Shown here: piece by piece, positions 1 through 7,876 of the stretch
Numbering within the stretch: position 1 is the stretch's first letter
How the letters are laid out: each line of letters opens with the position of its first letter
Position numbers and translations under genes: made by a program
The notes under the pieces: model-generated
Database searches by the model: none
The model's input: only the letters and a program-made list of their open reading frames with translations
Told to the model about the DNA's origin: nothing
Assembly (NCBI RefSeq): GCF_015277875.1
Contig: NZ_CP063814.1
Coordinates: 1,426,001 to 1,490,000, forward strand
Source of the DNA: Microbacterium luteum
Lineage (GTDB): Bacteria > Actinomycetota > Actinomycetes > Actinomycetales > Microbacteriaceae
Length of the DNA: 64,000 nucleotides
Direction of reading: 5' to 3'

Positions 1-2
1 TC

Positions 3-113
3 CAGCCCGATGTCGGCCTCGCGCTGATCGCCTCGGCCGTCATGGGTCTTATGTGGGCAATGTTCCGCCTCGGCGTTGCCTACAGCGGTATCGGCGTAGA
101 AGCGATGCCGTGA
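3..113 (+). CDS. C-terminal end of a membrane protein (partial)
   Basis: An open frame enters from the left edge and ends at TGA 111-113. The 36 visible residues include a hydrophobic stretch (VGLALIASAVMGLMWAMF) typical of a last transmembrane helix and then a short tail. The family cannot be named from so little sequence. It converges on the lipoprotein gene to its right. Reading it as coding is an inference from the hydrophobic pattern and the codon choice. Confidence 0.4.
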   Translation, partial: QPDVGLALIASAVMGLMWAMFRLGVAYSGIGVEAMP

Positions 114-270
114 GACAGTCAGCGGGCATCGCGCGGCGGGGGCGGTGGGTGCGTCTTCGAGGATGCCCGGGTTCATCGGGGCATGAATGCACGAGGGCGG
201 TGCGGCGCTTCAATCCTCGAAGCGGCGACGTGGGCACGTGGGAGGGGTGGACCCGTTGAGGTCAGGGTAG

Positions 271-828
271 CTAGTGGCCCGGAGCCGGCAGGCACCCGCC
301 GTCCATGATGAATCCGCCGACCTCGACCTGCACCCCTTCGGGTGTCACGGCGCCGAAGAGGCATCCGCCACCGACGACGGCCACGCCGAACGGCACGTCA
401 CCATTGCGCTCGTAGCCTTGGATGTTCGCTTCGGTCACGCCCGCCTCGACCAGTGCGGCGCGCACGGCGGTTTCGCTGATCCCAGCGCTCGAGACGCGCA
501 CGGCCTCGAGTGCCGCGGTCACGGGCGCGATGAGGTGCGATCCTGCTTCTCGTCCATCTTGCGGCTGCTCCATACGTTGACGGTAGAGCTCGTTGCTCGC
601 CATGTTCTTCTCCGCGTCGTAGGCGACGCAGCCAGGCGCCGGTTCGATGCCCGGCTGCTCAGCAACCGCGCATGTCGGCGAAGGGGAGGCACTCGCTACA
701 CCGAGATTCGCCACCTCCGATGCGCAGCCACCGAGAGTGAGGGCGACCGCGAGAACGCTGGCAGCACCGCACACTGCGCCAAGCCCCCGCGGCGATCTCA
801 GCGCCTGACCATAGGGACTGCTCCTCAT
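271..828 (-). CDS. putative lipoprotein, secreted
   Basis: The protein has 185 residues with an N-terminal hydrophobic segment (about 15-34) ending in the lipobox LTLGGCAS, so it should be lipid-anchored outside the membrane after signal peptidase II cleavage at Cys. The C-terminal half (VRAALVEAGVTEANIQGYERN and a tail with two Cys in GGGCLFG and DGGCLP) resembles small lipoproteins of unknown function in Microbacteriaceae; I cannot assign a role. The ATG lies 6 nt after a TAAGAT box that overlaps the duplicated target site of the adjacent insertion sequence, so its upstream promoter region has been displaced (see findings). Confidence 0.75.
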   Translation of the reverse strand: MRSSPYGQALRSPRGLGAVCGAASVLAVALTLGGCASEVANLGVASASPSPTCAVAEQPGIEPAPGCVAYDAEKNMASNELYRQRMEQPQDGREAGSHLIAPVTAALEAVRVSSAGISETAVRAALVEAGVTEANIQGYERNGDVPFGVAVVGGGCLFGAVTPEGVQVEVGGFIMDGGCLPAPGH

Positions 829-834
829 GCGAGC

Positions 835-840
835 ATCTTA
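835..840 (-). promoter_or_regulatory. -10 box TAAGAT of the lipoprotein gene, overlapping the IS target duplication
   Basis: Read on the minus strand, TAAGAT is followed by 6 nt and the ATG at 828, the layout of a leaderless promoter. Positions 837-840 belong to the 5-bp CTTAG target duplication, so the box is intact but everything upstream of it is now IS1380 DNA. Confidence 0.5.
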
Positions 841-891
841 GCCTCGATCCACCGATGAGCGTGGGTGCTGAGCGAGCGTCGCGACGTAGAA

Positions 892-956
892 ATGCCTCTC
901 TGATCAGGAAGAATAGAGCTTGTCTAGGGCAACTGTTCAACTGATCCGAGAGGCAT
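892..956 (+). promoter_or_regulatory. inverted repeat masking the transposase ribosome-binding site (copy A)
   Basis: The arms ATGCCTCTCTGATCAG (892-907) and CTGATCCGAGAGGCAT (941-956) pair over 16 bp with one mismatch around a 33-nt loop. The right arm contains GAGAGG, the likely Shine-Dalgarno sequence for the ATG at 964. A transcript entering from outside would fold and hide it; a transcript starting inside the loop would not. Such read-through protection is known for IS10, IS50 and IS200; applying it here is an inference. Confidence 0.55.
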
Positions 957-963
957 CTCGTAG

Positions 964-2370
964 ATGCAATTCAAGCACGCTCCGACCGCGGTATCTGCGG
1001 CATTCGATGATCCGAGTCTCGTGTCGACGGCAGGGCTGGTGCCGATGCTCAGGCTCGCGCAGCGGGCCGGTCTGGCGGAGCTGGCTCACGACCGGTTGAG
1101 TGTCCCGACGGACAAGGGCGCGAACGCGGGTGCGAAGGTGATGTCGCTGGTCGCGGGGATGCTCGCCGGGGCGGACTCGATCGACGACATGAACCTTCTC
1201 CGCCACGGCGGCATGGGCCGCCTGTTCGCCCGGACGTATGCGCCGTCGACGCTGGGATCGTTCCTGCGTGGGTTTCGGTTCGGCCATGTCCGCCAGCTCG
1301 ACGCCGTCGCCTCCCGCGTCCTTCAGAACCTCACCGCCGACACGCCACTGCTGCAGGTGCGAGACGGTGAGCGGGTGATGGTCGATCTGGACGACACGAT
1401 CATCGAGGTCCACGGGTATCAGAAGCAGGGCGCCTCGTTCGGGTACTCCGGCGTCCGCGGCCTGAACGCGCTGATCGCGACGGCATCAACCTCATCGTCG
1501 GCGCCGGTGATCCTCGGGCAGCGGTTGCGGCAGGGGAAGACCGGGTCCCCGAAAGGCGCGGCACGGATCGTCGGTGACACGCTCGCGACCCTGCGCCGCA
1601 CTGGCGCCGCGGCCGGGACTCGGCCGTTGCTGCGGGCGGATTCCGCGTTCTACGGGCACGCCGCCATCGGCACCGCGATCAACGCCGGCGCCGACGTGTC
1701 GGTGACGGTCAGGATGGACCCTGCGGTGAAGGCCGCGATCGCGACCATCCCGGATGATGCGTGGGAGATGATCGAGTACACCGACTCGATCCGTGACGAG
1801 ACCACCGGACAGTTGATCTCCAAAGCCGAGGTCGCCGAGATCCCGTTCACCGCGTTCCGCTCACGGAAGAAGGCGGAACAGGTCGCTGGGCGGCTGGTGG
1901 TGCGGCGGATCCCCGACCTGAACCCGAACAAGGTGGAGCAGCCGACGCTGTTCGACGTCTACCGGCACCATGCGTTCTTCACCACCACCGACAAGAAGGT
2001 GATGGACACGGTGGTCGCGGACAAGACGCACCGCGCTCACGCGATCATCGAGCAAGTCCACGCCGACCTCAAGAACGGGCCGCTCGCGCACCTGCCCTCT
2101 GGTGTGTTCACGGCGAACAGCGCCTGGCTCGTGCTCGCCGTGATCGCGTTCAACCTCACCCGCACCGCTGGAGTCATCGCCGACAAGGCCGGTCGGCTCG
2201 CGAGAGCCACGACCGCGACGATCCGCCGCACCCTCATCCACGTCCCGGCACGGCTGGCTCGCTCCGCCCGCCGCATCATCCTGCACCTCCCGGAGGCGTG
2301 GCCCTGGCAGAACGCCCTCCACCGGCTGTTCACCGCCACACACGCACCGCCACCAGTCACGACCACCTGA
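964..2370 (+). CDS. IS1380-family transposase (copy A)
   Basis: The protein has 468 residues, the usual length for this DDE transposase family. Likely catalytic acidic residues lie in VDLDDTIIEVHG (about 140-150), LRADSAFYG (about 223-231) and the later IEQVHADLKNGPLAHLPSG segment. It cuts and joins the ends of its own element. The frame is uninterrupted, so the enzyme may be active. The start follows GAGAGG by 10-11 nt, within the right arm of the leader hairpin. Confidence 0.93.
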   Translation: MQFKHAPTAVSAAFDDPSLVSTAGLVPMLRLAQRAGLAELAHDRLSVPTDKGANAGAKVMSLVAGMLAGADSIDDMNLLRHGGMGRLFARTYAPSTLGSFLRGFRFGHVRQLDAVASRVLQNLTADTPLLQVRDGERVMVDLDDTIIEVHGYQKQGASFGYSGVRGLNALIATASTSSSAPVILGQRLRQGKTGSPKGAARIVGDTLATLRRTGAAAGTRPLLRADSAFYGHAAIGTAINAGADVSVTVRMDPAVKAAIATIPDDAWEMIEYTDSIRDETTGQLISKAEVAEIPFTAFRSRKKAEQVAGRLVVRRIPDLNPNKVEQPTLFDVYRHHAFFTTTDKKVMDTVVADKTHRAHAIIEQVHADLKNGPLAHLPSGVFTANSAWLVLAVIAFNLTRTAGVIADKAGRLARATTATIRRTLIHVPARLARSARRIILHLPEAWPWQNALHRLFTATHAPPPVTTT

Positions 2371-2519
2371 CCATCGCCGCAACCGCGGCACGACCAAGGA
2401 GCCAGTGGACGACCGGGATGCGACGCCCGGAACCCAGCCCTGCCCTCGACACGTCACCGCGCGCCGATCACGCCAATCACGCCGGCCCGACCAACCCACG
2501 GCTCATCGGTGGATCGAGG

Positions 2520-2524
2520 CTTAG
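2520..2524. repeat. shared CTTAG target duplication between tandem IS1380 copies A and B
   Basis: The same 5 bp occur at 837-841, 2520-2524 and 4193-4197, so two elements sit side by side with one duplication between them. The third copy elsewhere is flanked by CTGAG, giving a target consensus CTNAG. Confidence 0.85.
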
Positions 2525-2574
2525 CCTCGATCCACCGATGGGCGGGGGCGCTGAGCGAGCGTCGTGACGTAGAA

Positions 2575-2639
2575 ATGCCCCTCTGATCAGGAAGAATAGA
2601 GCTTGTCTAAGGCCCCTATTCACCCGATCCGAGAGGCAT
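2575..2639 (+). promoter_or_regulatory. weakened leader inverted repeat (copy B)
   Basis: The same hairpin as in copy A is present, but the arms (2575-2590 and 2624-2639) now have three mismatches where copy A has one. Copy C carries the same weakened form. The Shine-Dalgarno GAGAGG is still in the right arm. Confidence 0.45.
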
Positions 2640-2646
2640 CTCGTAG

Positions 2647-4053
2647 ATGCAATTCAAGCACGCTCCTGCTGGGGTGTCCGCGGTGTTCGACGATCCGAAT
2701 CTCGTGTCGGCCGCGGGGCTGGTGCCGATGCTCCGTCTGGCGCGTTCCGCGGGGCTGGACGAGCTCGCGCGTGAGCGGTTGAGCGTCCCGGCGGACAAGG
2801 GCGCCAACGCGGGTGCGAAGGTGATGGCACTGGTCGCGGGCATGCTCGCCGGGGCGGACTCGATCGACGACATGAACCTGCTCCGCCATGGCGGAATTGG
2901 CCGGTTGTTCGACCGGACGTATGCGCCGTCGACGCTCGGGTCGTTCCTGCGGGAGTTCCGGTTCGGACACGTCCGCCAGCTCGACGCCGTCGCCTCCCGG
3001 GTGTTCGCGAATCTCGCTGTCAACGCGCCGCTGCTCCGAGCAGGCGATGGCGAGCGGGTGATGGTCGATCTTGACGACACGATCATCGAGGTCCACGGAT
3101 ACCAGAAGCAGGGCGCCGGTTTCGGATACTCCGGCGTCCGCGGCCTGAACGCCCTCCTCGCCACGGCATCGACCACCTCGTCGGCGCCGGTAATCCTCGG
3201 GCAGCGGCTGCGGCAAGGGAAGACCGGGTCCCCGAAGGGGGCCGCACGGATCGTCGGCGATGCTCTGGCGACCCTGCGCCGCACCGGTGTCGCCGCAGGG
3301 ACTCGGCCGCTGCTGCGGGCGGACTCCGCGTTCTACGGACACGCGACCGTCGGCACCGCGATCACAGCCGGCGCCGACGTGTCGGTGACCGTCAGGATGG
3401 ACCCCGCAGTGAAGGCCGCGATCGCGACCATCCCCGATGACGCGTGGACGATGATCGAGTACACCGACTCGATCCGTGACGAGACCACCGGGCAGCTGAT
3501 CTCCAAAGCCGAAGTCGCCGAGGTCCCGTTCACTGCGTTCCGATCGAGGAAGAAGGCCGAACAGGTCGCAGGACGGTTGGTGGTGCGCCGGGTCCCCGAC
3601 CTGAACCCGCGACAGGTGCAGCAGCCGACGCTGTTCGACGTCTGGCGGCATCACGCGTTCTTCACCACCACAGCGAAGGACGTGATGGACACGGTGGCCG
3701 CGGACAAGACGCACCGCGGTCACGCGATCATCGAGCAAGTCCACGCCGACCTCAAAGCGGGGCCGCTCGCGCACCTGCCCTCCGGGGTGTTCACCGCGAA
3801 CAGCGCCTGGCTGGTGCTCGCCGTGATCGCGTTCAACCTCACCCGGACCGCTGGGGTCATCGCCGACCGGGTGGGACGGCTCGCGAGAGCAACGACCGCG
3901 ACGATCCGCCGCACCCTGATCAACGTCCCCGCACGGCTGGCACGCTCCGCGCGCCGGATCACGCTCCACCTGCCCGAGGCCTGGCCCTGGGAGCACGCGT
4001 TCACACAACTCTTCAAGATCACGCACGCACCACCGCCAACGGTAACCACCTGA
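2647..4053 (+). CDS. IS1380-family transposase (copy B)
   Basis: It has 468 residues, the same length and motifs as copy A (VDLDDTIIEVHG, LRADSAFYGHA, IEQVHADLKAGPLAHLPSG) with scattered substitutions, and is identical in sequence to the copy C protein. The intact frame and the identical second copy suggest that this is the transposing version in this genome. Confidence 0.93.
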   Translation: MQFKHAPAGVSAVFDDPNLVSAAGLVPMLRLARSAGLDELARERLSVPADKGANAGAKVMALVAGMLAGADSIDDMNLLRHGGIGRLFDRTYAPSTLGSFLREFRFGHVRQLDAVASRVFANLAVNAPLLRAGDGERVMVDLDDTIIEVHGYQKQGAGFGYSGVRGLNALLATASTTSSAPVILGQRLRQGKTGSPKGAARIVGDALATLRRTGVAAGTRPLLRADSAFYGHATVGTAITAGADVSVTVRMDPAVKAAIATIPDDAWTMIEYTDSIRDETTGQLISKAEVAEVPFTAFRSRKKAEQVAGRLVVRRVPDLNPRQVQQPTLFDVWRHHAFFTTTAKDVMDTVAADKTHRGHAIIEQVHADLKAGPLAHLPSGVFTANSAWLVLAVIAFNLTRTAGVIADRVGRLARATTATIRRTLINVPARLARSARRITLHLPEAWPWEHAFTQLFKITHAPPPTVTT

Positions 4054-4197
4054 CCATCGCCGCAACGCGGCACGACCGAGGACCACGTGGACGACCGGGA
4101 TGCGACGCCCGGAACTCAACCCTGCCCTCGACACGTCACCGCGCACCGATCATGCCGCCCCGGCGCAACTACGGCTCATCGGTGGATCGAGGCTTAG

Positions 4198-4495
4198 GCG
4201 GGCGAATATCGCCGGCGTTTCATGCACTGTCCGGCACAGAATCCGAGCCCTCCGCTCCCGACCGGTGTGGCCGCGGCTGTAGCCGGAGTCGATGATGCGA
4301 CATTCATTGCTCGGGATCACGGTTGGAACCTTTCGTTCACCTAGTCGGTGGCAAAAGAGCGGCATGCACCGTGAGTGGTCACAGGATCCCGCTGCGGGCA
4401 ACGCGCATTGAGGGACGGTGGTGTTCCAACCGCTCCCGGGTGACACCGGTGTGATGTCGCAGCCGGCGGGAGGTCAGGGTAGGAGGTCGAGCATC
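4198..4495. other. gene-free remnant between IS1380 copy B and the IS3-family element
   Basis: About 300 bp lie outside both mobile elements. I see no convincing frame, RNA or regulatory structure. It is the original far side of the CTTAG insertion site, so its left end once lay directly upstream of the lipoprotein start at 828. It does not contain the missing 3' part of the P-loop ATPase cut off at 7247. Confidence 0.5.
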
Positions 4496-4821
4496 GGGAC
4501 TGCTGCACGGATAGGTGACGGTTCCTAGTCACGCCGCCAGTGCGACGGTCGTGTTCATGATGGTCTCGAACTCGATGGGCGTCAAACGGCCCAGGCGTGC
4601 CTGACGGCGTCGGCGGTGGTAGGTCCGTTCGATCCAGGTGACGATCGCGATGCGCAGCTGCTCGCGAGTGGTCCAGGAGCGCCGGTCGAGGACGTTCTTC
4701 TGCAGCAGCGCGAAGAAGCTTTCCATGGCCGCGTTGTCCCCGCTCGACCCGACCCGGCCCATGGATCCGACCAGGTGATGACGGGCCAGCGCACGCAGGA
4801 ACTTCCGACTGCGAAATTGAC

Positions 4822-6271
4822 CGGGTTCAACCGGTCGTTGCAACACCGGCTTGTTGGAGCAACAGTAGCTGCTCGTTGAAGGCTTCGGCGGGGGTCTTCC
4901 ATCCGAGTGACTTGCGGGGCCTGGTGTTGAGGGCGTGAGCGACGGCTTCGATGTCTTCCGCGCTCCACCGGGCCAGGTCGGTGCCCTTGGGAAAGTACTG
5001 GCGTAGCAGGCCGTTGGTGTTCTCGTTGGTGCCGCGCTGCCAGGGCGACTGCGGATCGGCGAAGAACACCGGGATGCCGGTCTCGACCGTGAACGTTGCG
5101 TGAGCGGACATCTCCTTGCCGCGATCCCAGGTCAACGACCGTGCCAGTTGGGTGGGGAGTGTCGACATCGTGTTCGCCAGCGCGTTCTTCATCGTGATCG
5201 CGCCATAGCCAGCCAGGGCGGGACCATTCTTGGGTGTCTCCTTGTGCCGGTATCCCTCCTCGCGTGGGAGGTGGACGAGCATCGTGAACCTGGTCATGCG
5301 GTCGACGACGGTGCCGATCGCGGAACGCTCCAGCCCGATCAGCAGATCGCCTTCCCAATGGCCGGGAACAGCGCGGTCCTCAGCTTCAGGAGGGCGTTCG
5401 CTGATCAGGGTTCCGGGAGTGACGTGCGCCCACGTCTTACGACGTGAGCGTTCCCGCGGTGCGCGAAGCGCCCGGCCCGTGCGCAGACACCAGACGAGCT
5501 CGCGTTTGAGCGCGCCACGGCCCTGAATGTAGAGCGACTGGTAGATCGCTTCGTGGCTGATGCGCATGGACTCATCATCGGGGAAGTCGACCTTGAGTCG
5601 GTTGCTGATCTGCTCCGGACTCCACGCCGTCGACCACCCGCGATGCTTGCGGTGCGGCTTGTTGATCCCCGTGAACCGCGGCGGCTCGGGACCGACGATG
5701 ATCTTGCCATCAGGTGTGGTGATCTGCCCGGATAGCCGCTCGTGGACGTAGGCATGCAACCGGGCGTTCGTGACCAGCTTCGCCGCCTTCGGACGCTTCG
5801 CGGCCATGTCAGCCTTCCACTGCGCGACCGATGCTCGATACCCGCGACTTCCGTAGCGGACGGCCGCATTCCGGCGCAGCTCACGGGAGATCGTCCCCGG
5901 GTCACGGCCTATAGTTCGGGCGATCTCGCGCACCCCGCTTCCCTGAGCACGCAGGAGCGCGATCTCCTCACGCTCAGCGAACGACAGGTAGCGTCCGGTT
6001 GGCGTGAACTTCAGGTCGAACGGCGGCATGCCGCCAGCGTTGCGGAACCACCGCTGACCGACCGCTTGCGCCACGCCGACCACGGCAGCAGCCTCGATGG
6101 GCAGCAACCCCTTGGCGATCTCGGCCCAGAACGCTGCCTCGACATGCCGCTGGAACTTCGGATGCCCAGGCGACCGAAGCTTCGGCCGCTCCGCCCGATC
6201 TGCTGCCTGCTGACGACGAACCATCTGACACCTCCGCGATCACGAGGTGTTGCGACGACCAGTTGAATCCG
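4822..6271 (-). mobile_element. IS30-family insertion sequence nested in the IS3-family orfB
   Basis: Imperfect inverted ends of about 26 bp (GGTTCAACCGGTCGTTGCAA at the left; GATTCAACTGGTCGTCGCAA as the complement of the right end) frame a single transposase gene whose stop codon lies inside the left end. The bases TTGAC occur next to both ends (4817-4821 and 6274-6278), probably the target duplication, though IS30 duplications are usually 2-3 bp, so the exact tips are uncertain by 1-3 bp. Confidence 0.88.
4827..6224 (-). CDS. IS30-family transposase
   Basis: The protein has 465 residues. An N-terminal helix-turn-helix (RYLSFAEREEIALLRAQGSG..IARTIGRDPGTISRELRRNA, about 78-120) binds DNA. 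The DDE domain shows GHWEGDLLIG, LARSLTWDRGKEM and PWQRGTNENTNGLLRQYFPKG with the catalytic Asp, Asp and Glu. It is about 80 residues longer than the shortest IS30 transposases through an N-terminal extension. The frame is intact, so the nested element could still move. Confidence 0.93.
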   Translation of the reverse strand: MVRRQQAADRAERPKLRSPGHPKFQRHVEAAFWAEIAKGLLPIEAAAVVGVAQAVGQRWFRNAGGMPPFDLKFTPTGRYLSFAEREEIALLRAQGSGVREIARTIGRDPGTISRELRRNAAVRYGSRGYRASVAQWKADMAAKRPKAAKLVTNARLHAYVHERLSGQITTPDGKIIVGPEPPRFTGINKPHRKHRGWSTAWSPEQISNRLKVDFPDDESMRISHEAIYQSLYIQGRGALKRELVWCLRTGRALRAPRERSRRKTWAHVTPGTLISERPPEAEDRAVPGHWEGDLLIGLERSAIGTVVDRMTRFTMLVHLPREEGYRHKETPKNGPALAGYGAITMKNALANTMSTLPTQLARSLTWDRGKEMSAHATFTVETGIPVFFADPQSPWQRGTNENTNGLLRQYFPKGTDLARWSAEDIEAVAHALNTRPRKSLGWKTPAEAFNEQLLLLQQAGVATTG

Positions 6272-6869
6272 CCTTGACTGCCCCTGTCGCTGTGGACCAC
6301 GCAGCCGGCGACGTCGCCGCGCATCGCGACAGCGTTCTCGAGCGCCTGAACTGCCAACCGGGACTTCATCCTCGAGTCGATCGAGTACCCCACGATCTTG
6401 CCGGAGCACGCGTCTTTGATTGCGCAGCAGTAGAGCTTGCCTTCAGCGGTTTTGTGCTCCGTGATGTCGACGAGCCAGAGCTGGTTCGGGGCATCGGCGG
6501 CGAAGACGTGCCGGGTTCGGCCGTCCTCGTCGACGACCGCGCACAGGTCGTCGTGGACCGGCGGTCCCGGCTTCTTGCCGTTACGGCCCCGCTTCTTCCC
6601 GAACGCGGACCACCAGCCGTTGCTCGACGCGATCCGCCACGCGGTGCGGTCCGACATCGCCTCACCCGCGTCGCGGGCCTCGTCCGCCAGCAGCCTGTGC
6701 CCGAACTCCGGGTCGTCACGGTGCGCGTCGAACAGCGCGTTCGCGCGATACGCCTCCACCACCTCACTCGGGGTGATGGGGTTCGCCAGCCACCGGTAGT
6801 AGGGCTGACGGGAGAGCTTGAGCACCCGGCACGTCACCGTCACAGGGATCCCTGCGGCGGCGAGCTCTG

Positions 6870-7178
6870 TCACGAGCGGGTAGAACCTTTTCCCGGCAGG
6901 TTCGCCTGCGACAGATACGCCGCCGCACGACGGAGGACCTCGTTCTCCTGCTCGAGGAGCCGGTTCCGCTTCTTCAGCTCACGGATCTCCGCGGCCTCGG
7001 TCCGCGACTGACCGGGCTTGGCACCTTCGTCGATGTCGGCGCGACGCATCCACTTCTGCAGCGTCATGGGGTGGACCCCGAAGTCTTTCGCGATCTGCTC
7101 GATCGTGACTCCGGGCTCGCGGTTCCTCGCGACACGCACGACGTCGTCACGGAACTCGGACGGGTAGGGCTTGGGCAC
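6870..7178 (-). CDS. IS3-family orfA (helix-turn-helix protein)
   Basis: It has about 102 residues from the GTG at 7178, which follows GGAAGGA by 7 nt. The order is HTH (VTIEQIAKDFGVHPMTLQKW, about 25-45) then a leucine-rich coiled coil (EIRELKKRNRLLEQENEVLR) for multimerisation. It supplies end recognition and is normally also made as an OrfAB fusion by a -1 frameshift at the A-rich site just before its stop. Confidence 0.9.
   Translation of the reverse strand: MPKPYPSEFRDDVVRVARNREPGVTIEQIAKDFGVHPMTLQKWMRRADIDEGAKPGQSRTEAAEIRELKKRNRLLEQENEVLRRAAAYLSQANLPGKGSTRS
6886..6894 (-). promoter_or_regulatory. probable -1 frameshift site (GGGAAAAGG) of the IS3-family element
   Basis: On the minus strand GGG-AAA-AGG ends the orfA frame shortly before its TGA. 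Slipping back one base gives ..PGKRFYPLVTELAA.., which runs straight into orfB. A-AAA-G slippery sites are established for the IS3 family. Confidence 0.6.
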
Positions 7179-7224
7179 AGCAACATCCTTCCAGGCCCAC
7201 CCTGCGGGCAAGCCAGATCAGATG

Positions 7225-7749
7225 TCACCTATCCGTGCAGCAGTCCCAATCGTTGGCCTTGTCGTGACGATTCTTGATCGATCCCATCGCGGCGCGAAAC
7301 TGGGTTGCAGTCAGCGTGGACAGGAGCGCGGTCGTTGCAGTCTTAAGGACACCCCGGTCGTAATCGTTGATATGGAACGACGCTTCCGTCGGCTCCGCCT
7401 CGATCTCGGACAGGATGGCCAGCGCAACGAGTCGAGCGATCTCAACGTGATGCTCTTCAACCGATGGGGTCCCGCTGCCCGCCCACTCAAAGTCCATGTA
7501 CGCGATCGCCAGGTACGGTACCGAATCGCTAACTGACTTCACCTCGAGCATTCGTCGAAGCGCGGACTTACCGGTGCCGCGCGGCGAAAAGACGATCGTC
7601 GGTTCCGGAGCCGTCGGGTCGCCAAGCACGCTCGGAAAGTAGGGCGGAGGCACGAAGTAGTCTGCGAGATACTCCTCACGGTCGGAGTCCCAAGTCGCAA
7701 AAGGATCGGACGTGAAGCCGGCTCGGCTCATGATCGACGTACCTGTCAC
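7225..7749 (-). pseudogene. P-loop ATPase, 5' fragment truncated by the IS3-family element
   Basis: About 165 residues of native protein remain before the frame enters the IS3 end (the last residues, DWDCCTDR, come from the element). The fragment has FSPRGTGKSALRRML, a Walker A motif, at about 52-66, preceded by SDREEYLADYFVPPPYFPSVLGD. The pattern recalls P-loop ATPases of the Sll1717 type, a group often found beside defence genes, but that is a tentative comparison from memory. The Walker B part and the C-terminal domain are missing and not found beyond the element. The start may be GTG 7749 or ATG 7731. Confidence 0.7.
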
Positions 7750-7876
7750 CCGGGGTCTCCACTCTGCCTGGATCGCTTCTCTCTCCTCAGGCTACCGACT
7801 GCGGACCAGATCAGTCCGGCCTTCGGGTGGGGAGTACGTGACCGCATGGCGGTGGCTCAGCGTGCGACGTCACTCA

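Larger units (their letters stand above)
842..2519 (+). mobile_element. IS1380-family insertion sequence, copy A
   Basis: The element is about 1678 bp and bounded by a perfect 19-bp inverted repeat (CCTCGATCCACCGATGAGC at the left, its complement at 2501-2519). It is flanked by the 5-bp repeat CTTAG at 837-841 and 2520-2524. It carries one transposase gene. Its DNA differs at many positions from copies B and C, so it is an iso-element and not a recent duplicate of them. Confidence 0.93.
2525..4192 (+). mobile_element. IS1380-family insertion sequence, copy B
   Basis: The element is about 1668 bp with the same terminal repeats as copy A apart from one mismatch in the left end (GATGGGC instead of GATGAGC). 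By eye it is identical along its length to copy C at 40432-42099, which marks it as a recent arrival. It abuts copy A with only CTTAG between them. Confidence 0.93.
4529..6873 (-). pseudogene. IS3-family orfB (DDE integrase-type transposase), disrupted by IS30 insertion
   Basis: The 5' part (6873 down to about 6274) encodes the HTH-like start, DAHRDDPEFGHRLLADE, the first Asp region QLWLVDITEH and the second in VVHSDRGSQ. The frame resumes at about 4821 with QFRSRKFLRAL, SSGDNAAMESFF (the catalytic Glu) and ends at 4529. Joining GSQ to FRSRKF restores the standard family sequence, so the gene was intact before the IS30 insertion. The GTG at 6873 overlaps the orfA stop; the normal product would be an OrfAB frameshift fusion. 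Confidence 0.88.
4496..7247 (-). mobile_element. IS3-family insertion sequence, itself interrupted by an IS30-family element
   Basis: Terminal inverted repeats of 24 bp match exactly (starting GGGACTGCTGCACGGATAGG at 4496; complement ending at 7247). Inside are orfA and an orfB split by the IS30-family element at 4822-6271; without that insert the element would be about 1.3 kb, normal for IS3. No clean 3-5 bp target duplication is visible, and the gene on the right lacks a continuation on the left, so a deletion or rearrangement probably accompanied or followed insertion. Confidence 0.88.

Noticed and set aside
2620..4146. A 508-codon minus-strand frame, repeated exactly at 40527-42053
   Set aside because: It recurs only because the IS1380 element is duplicated. 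It is antisense to the transposase, whose motifs are clear.
4150..4446. Possible 98-codon minus-strand gene that might continue the truncated ATPase
   Set aside because: It runs through the IS1380 terminal repeat, has no ATPase motifs and does not join in frame with the fragment at 7248.
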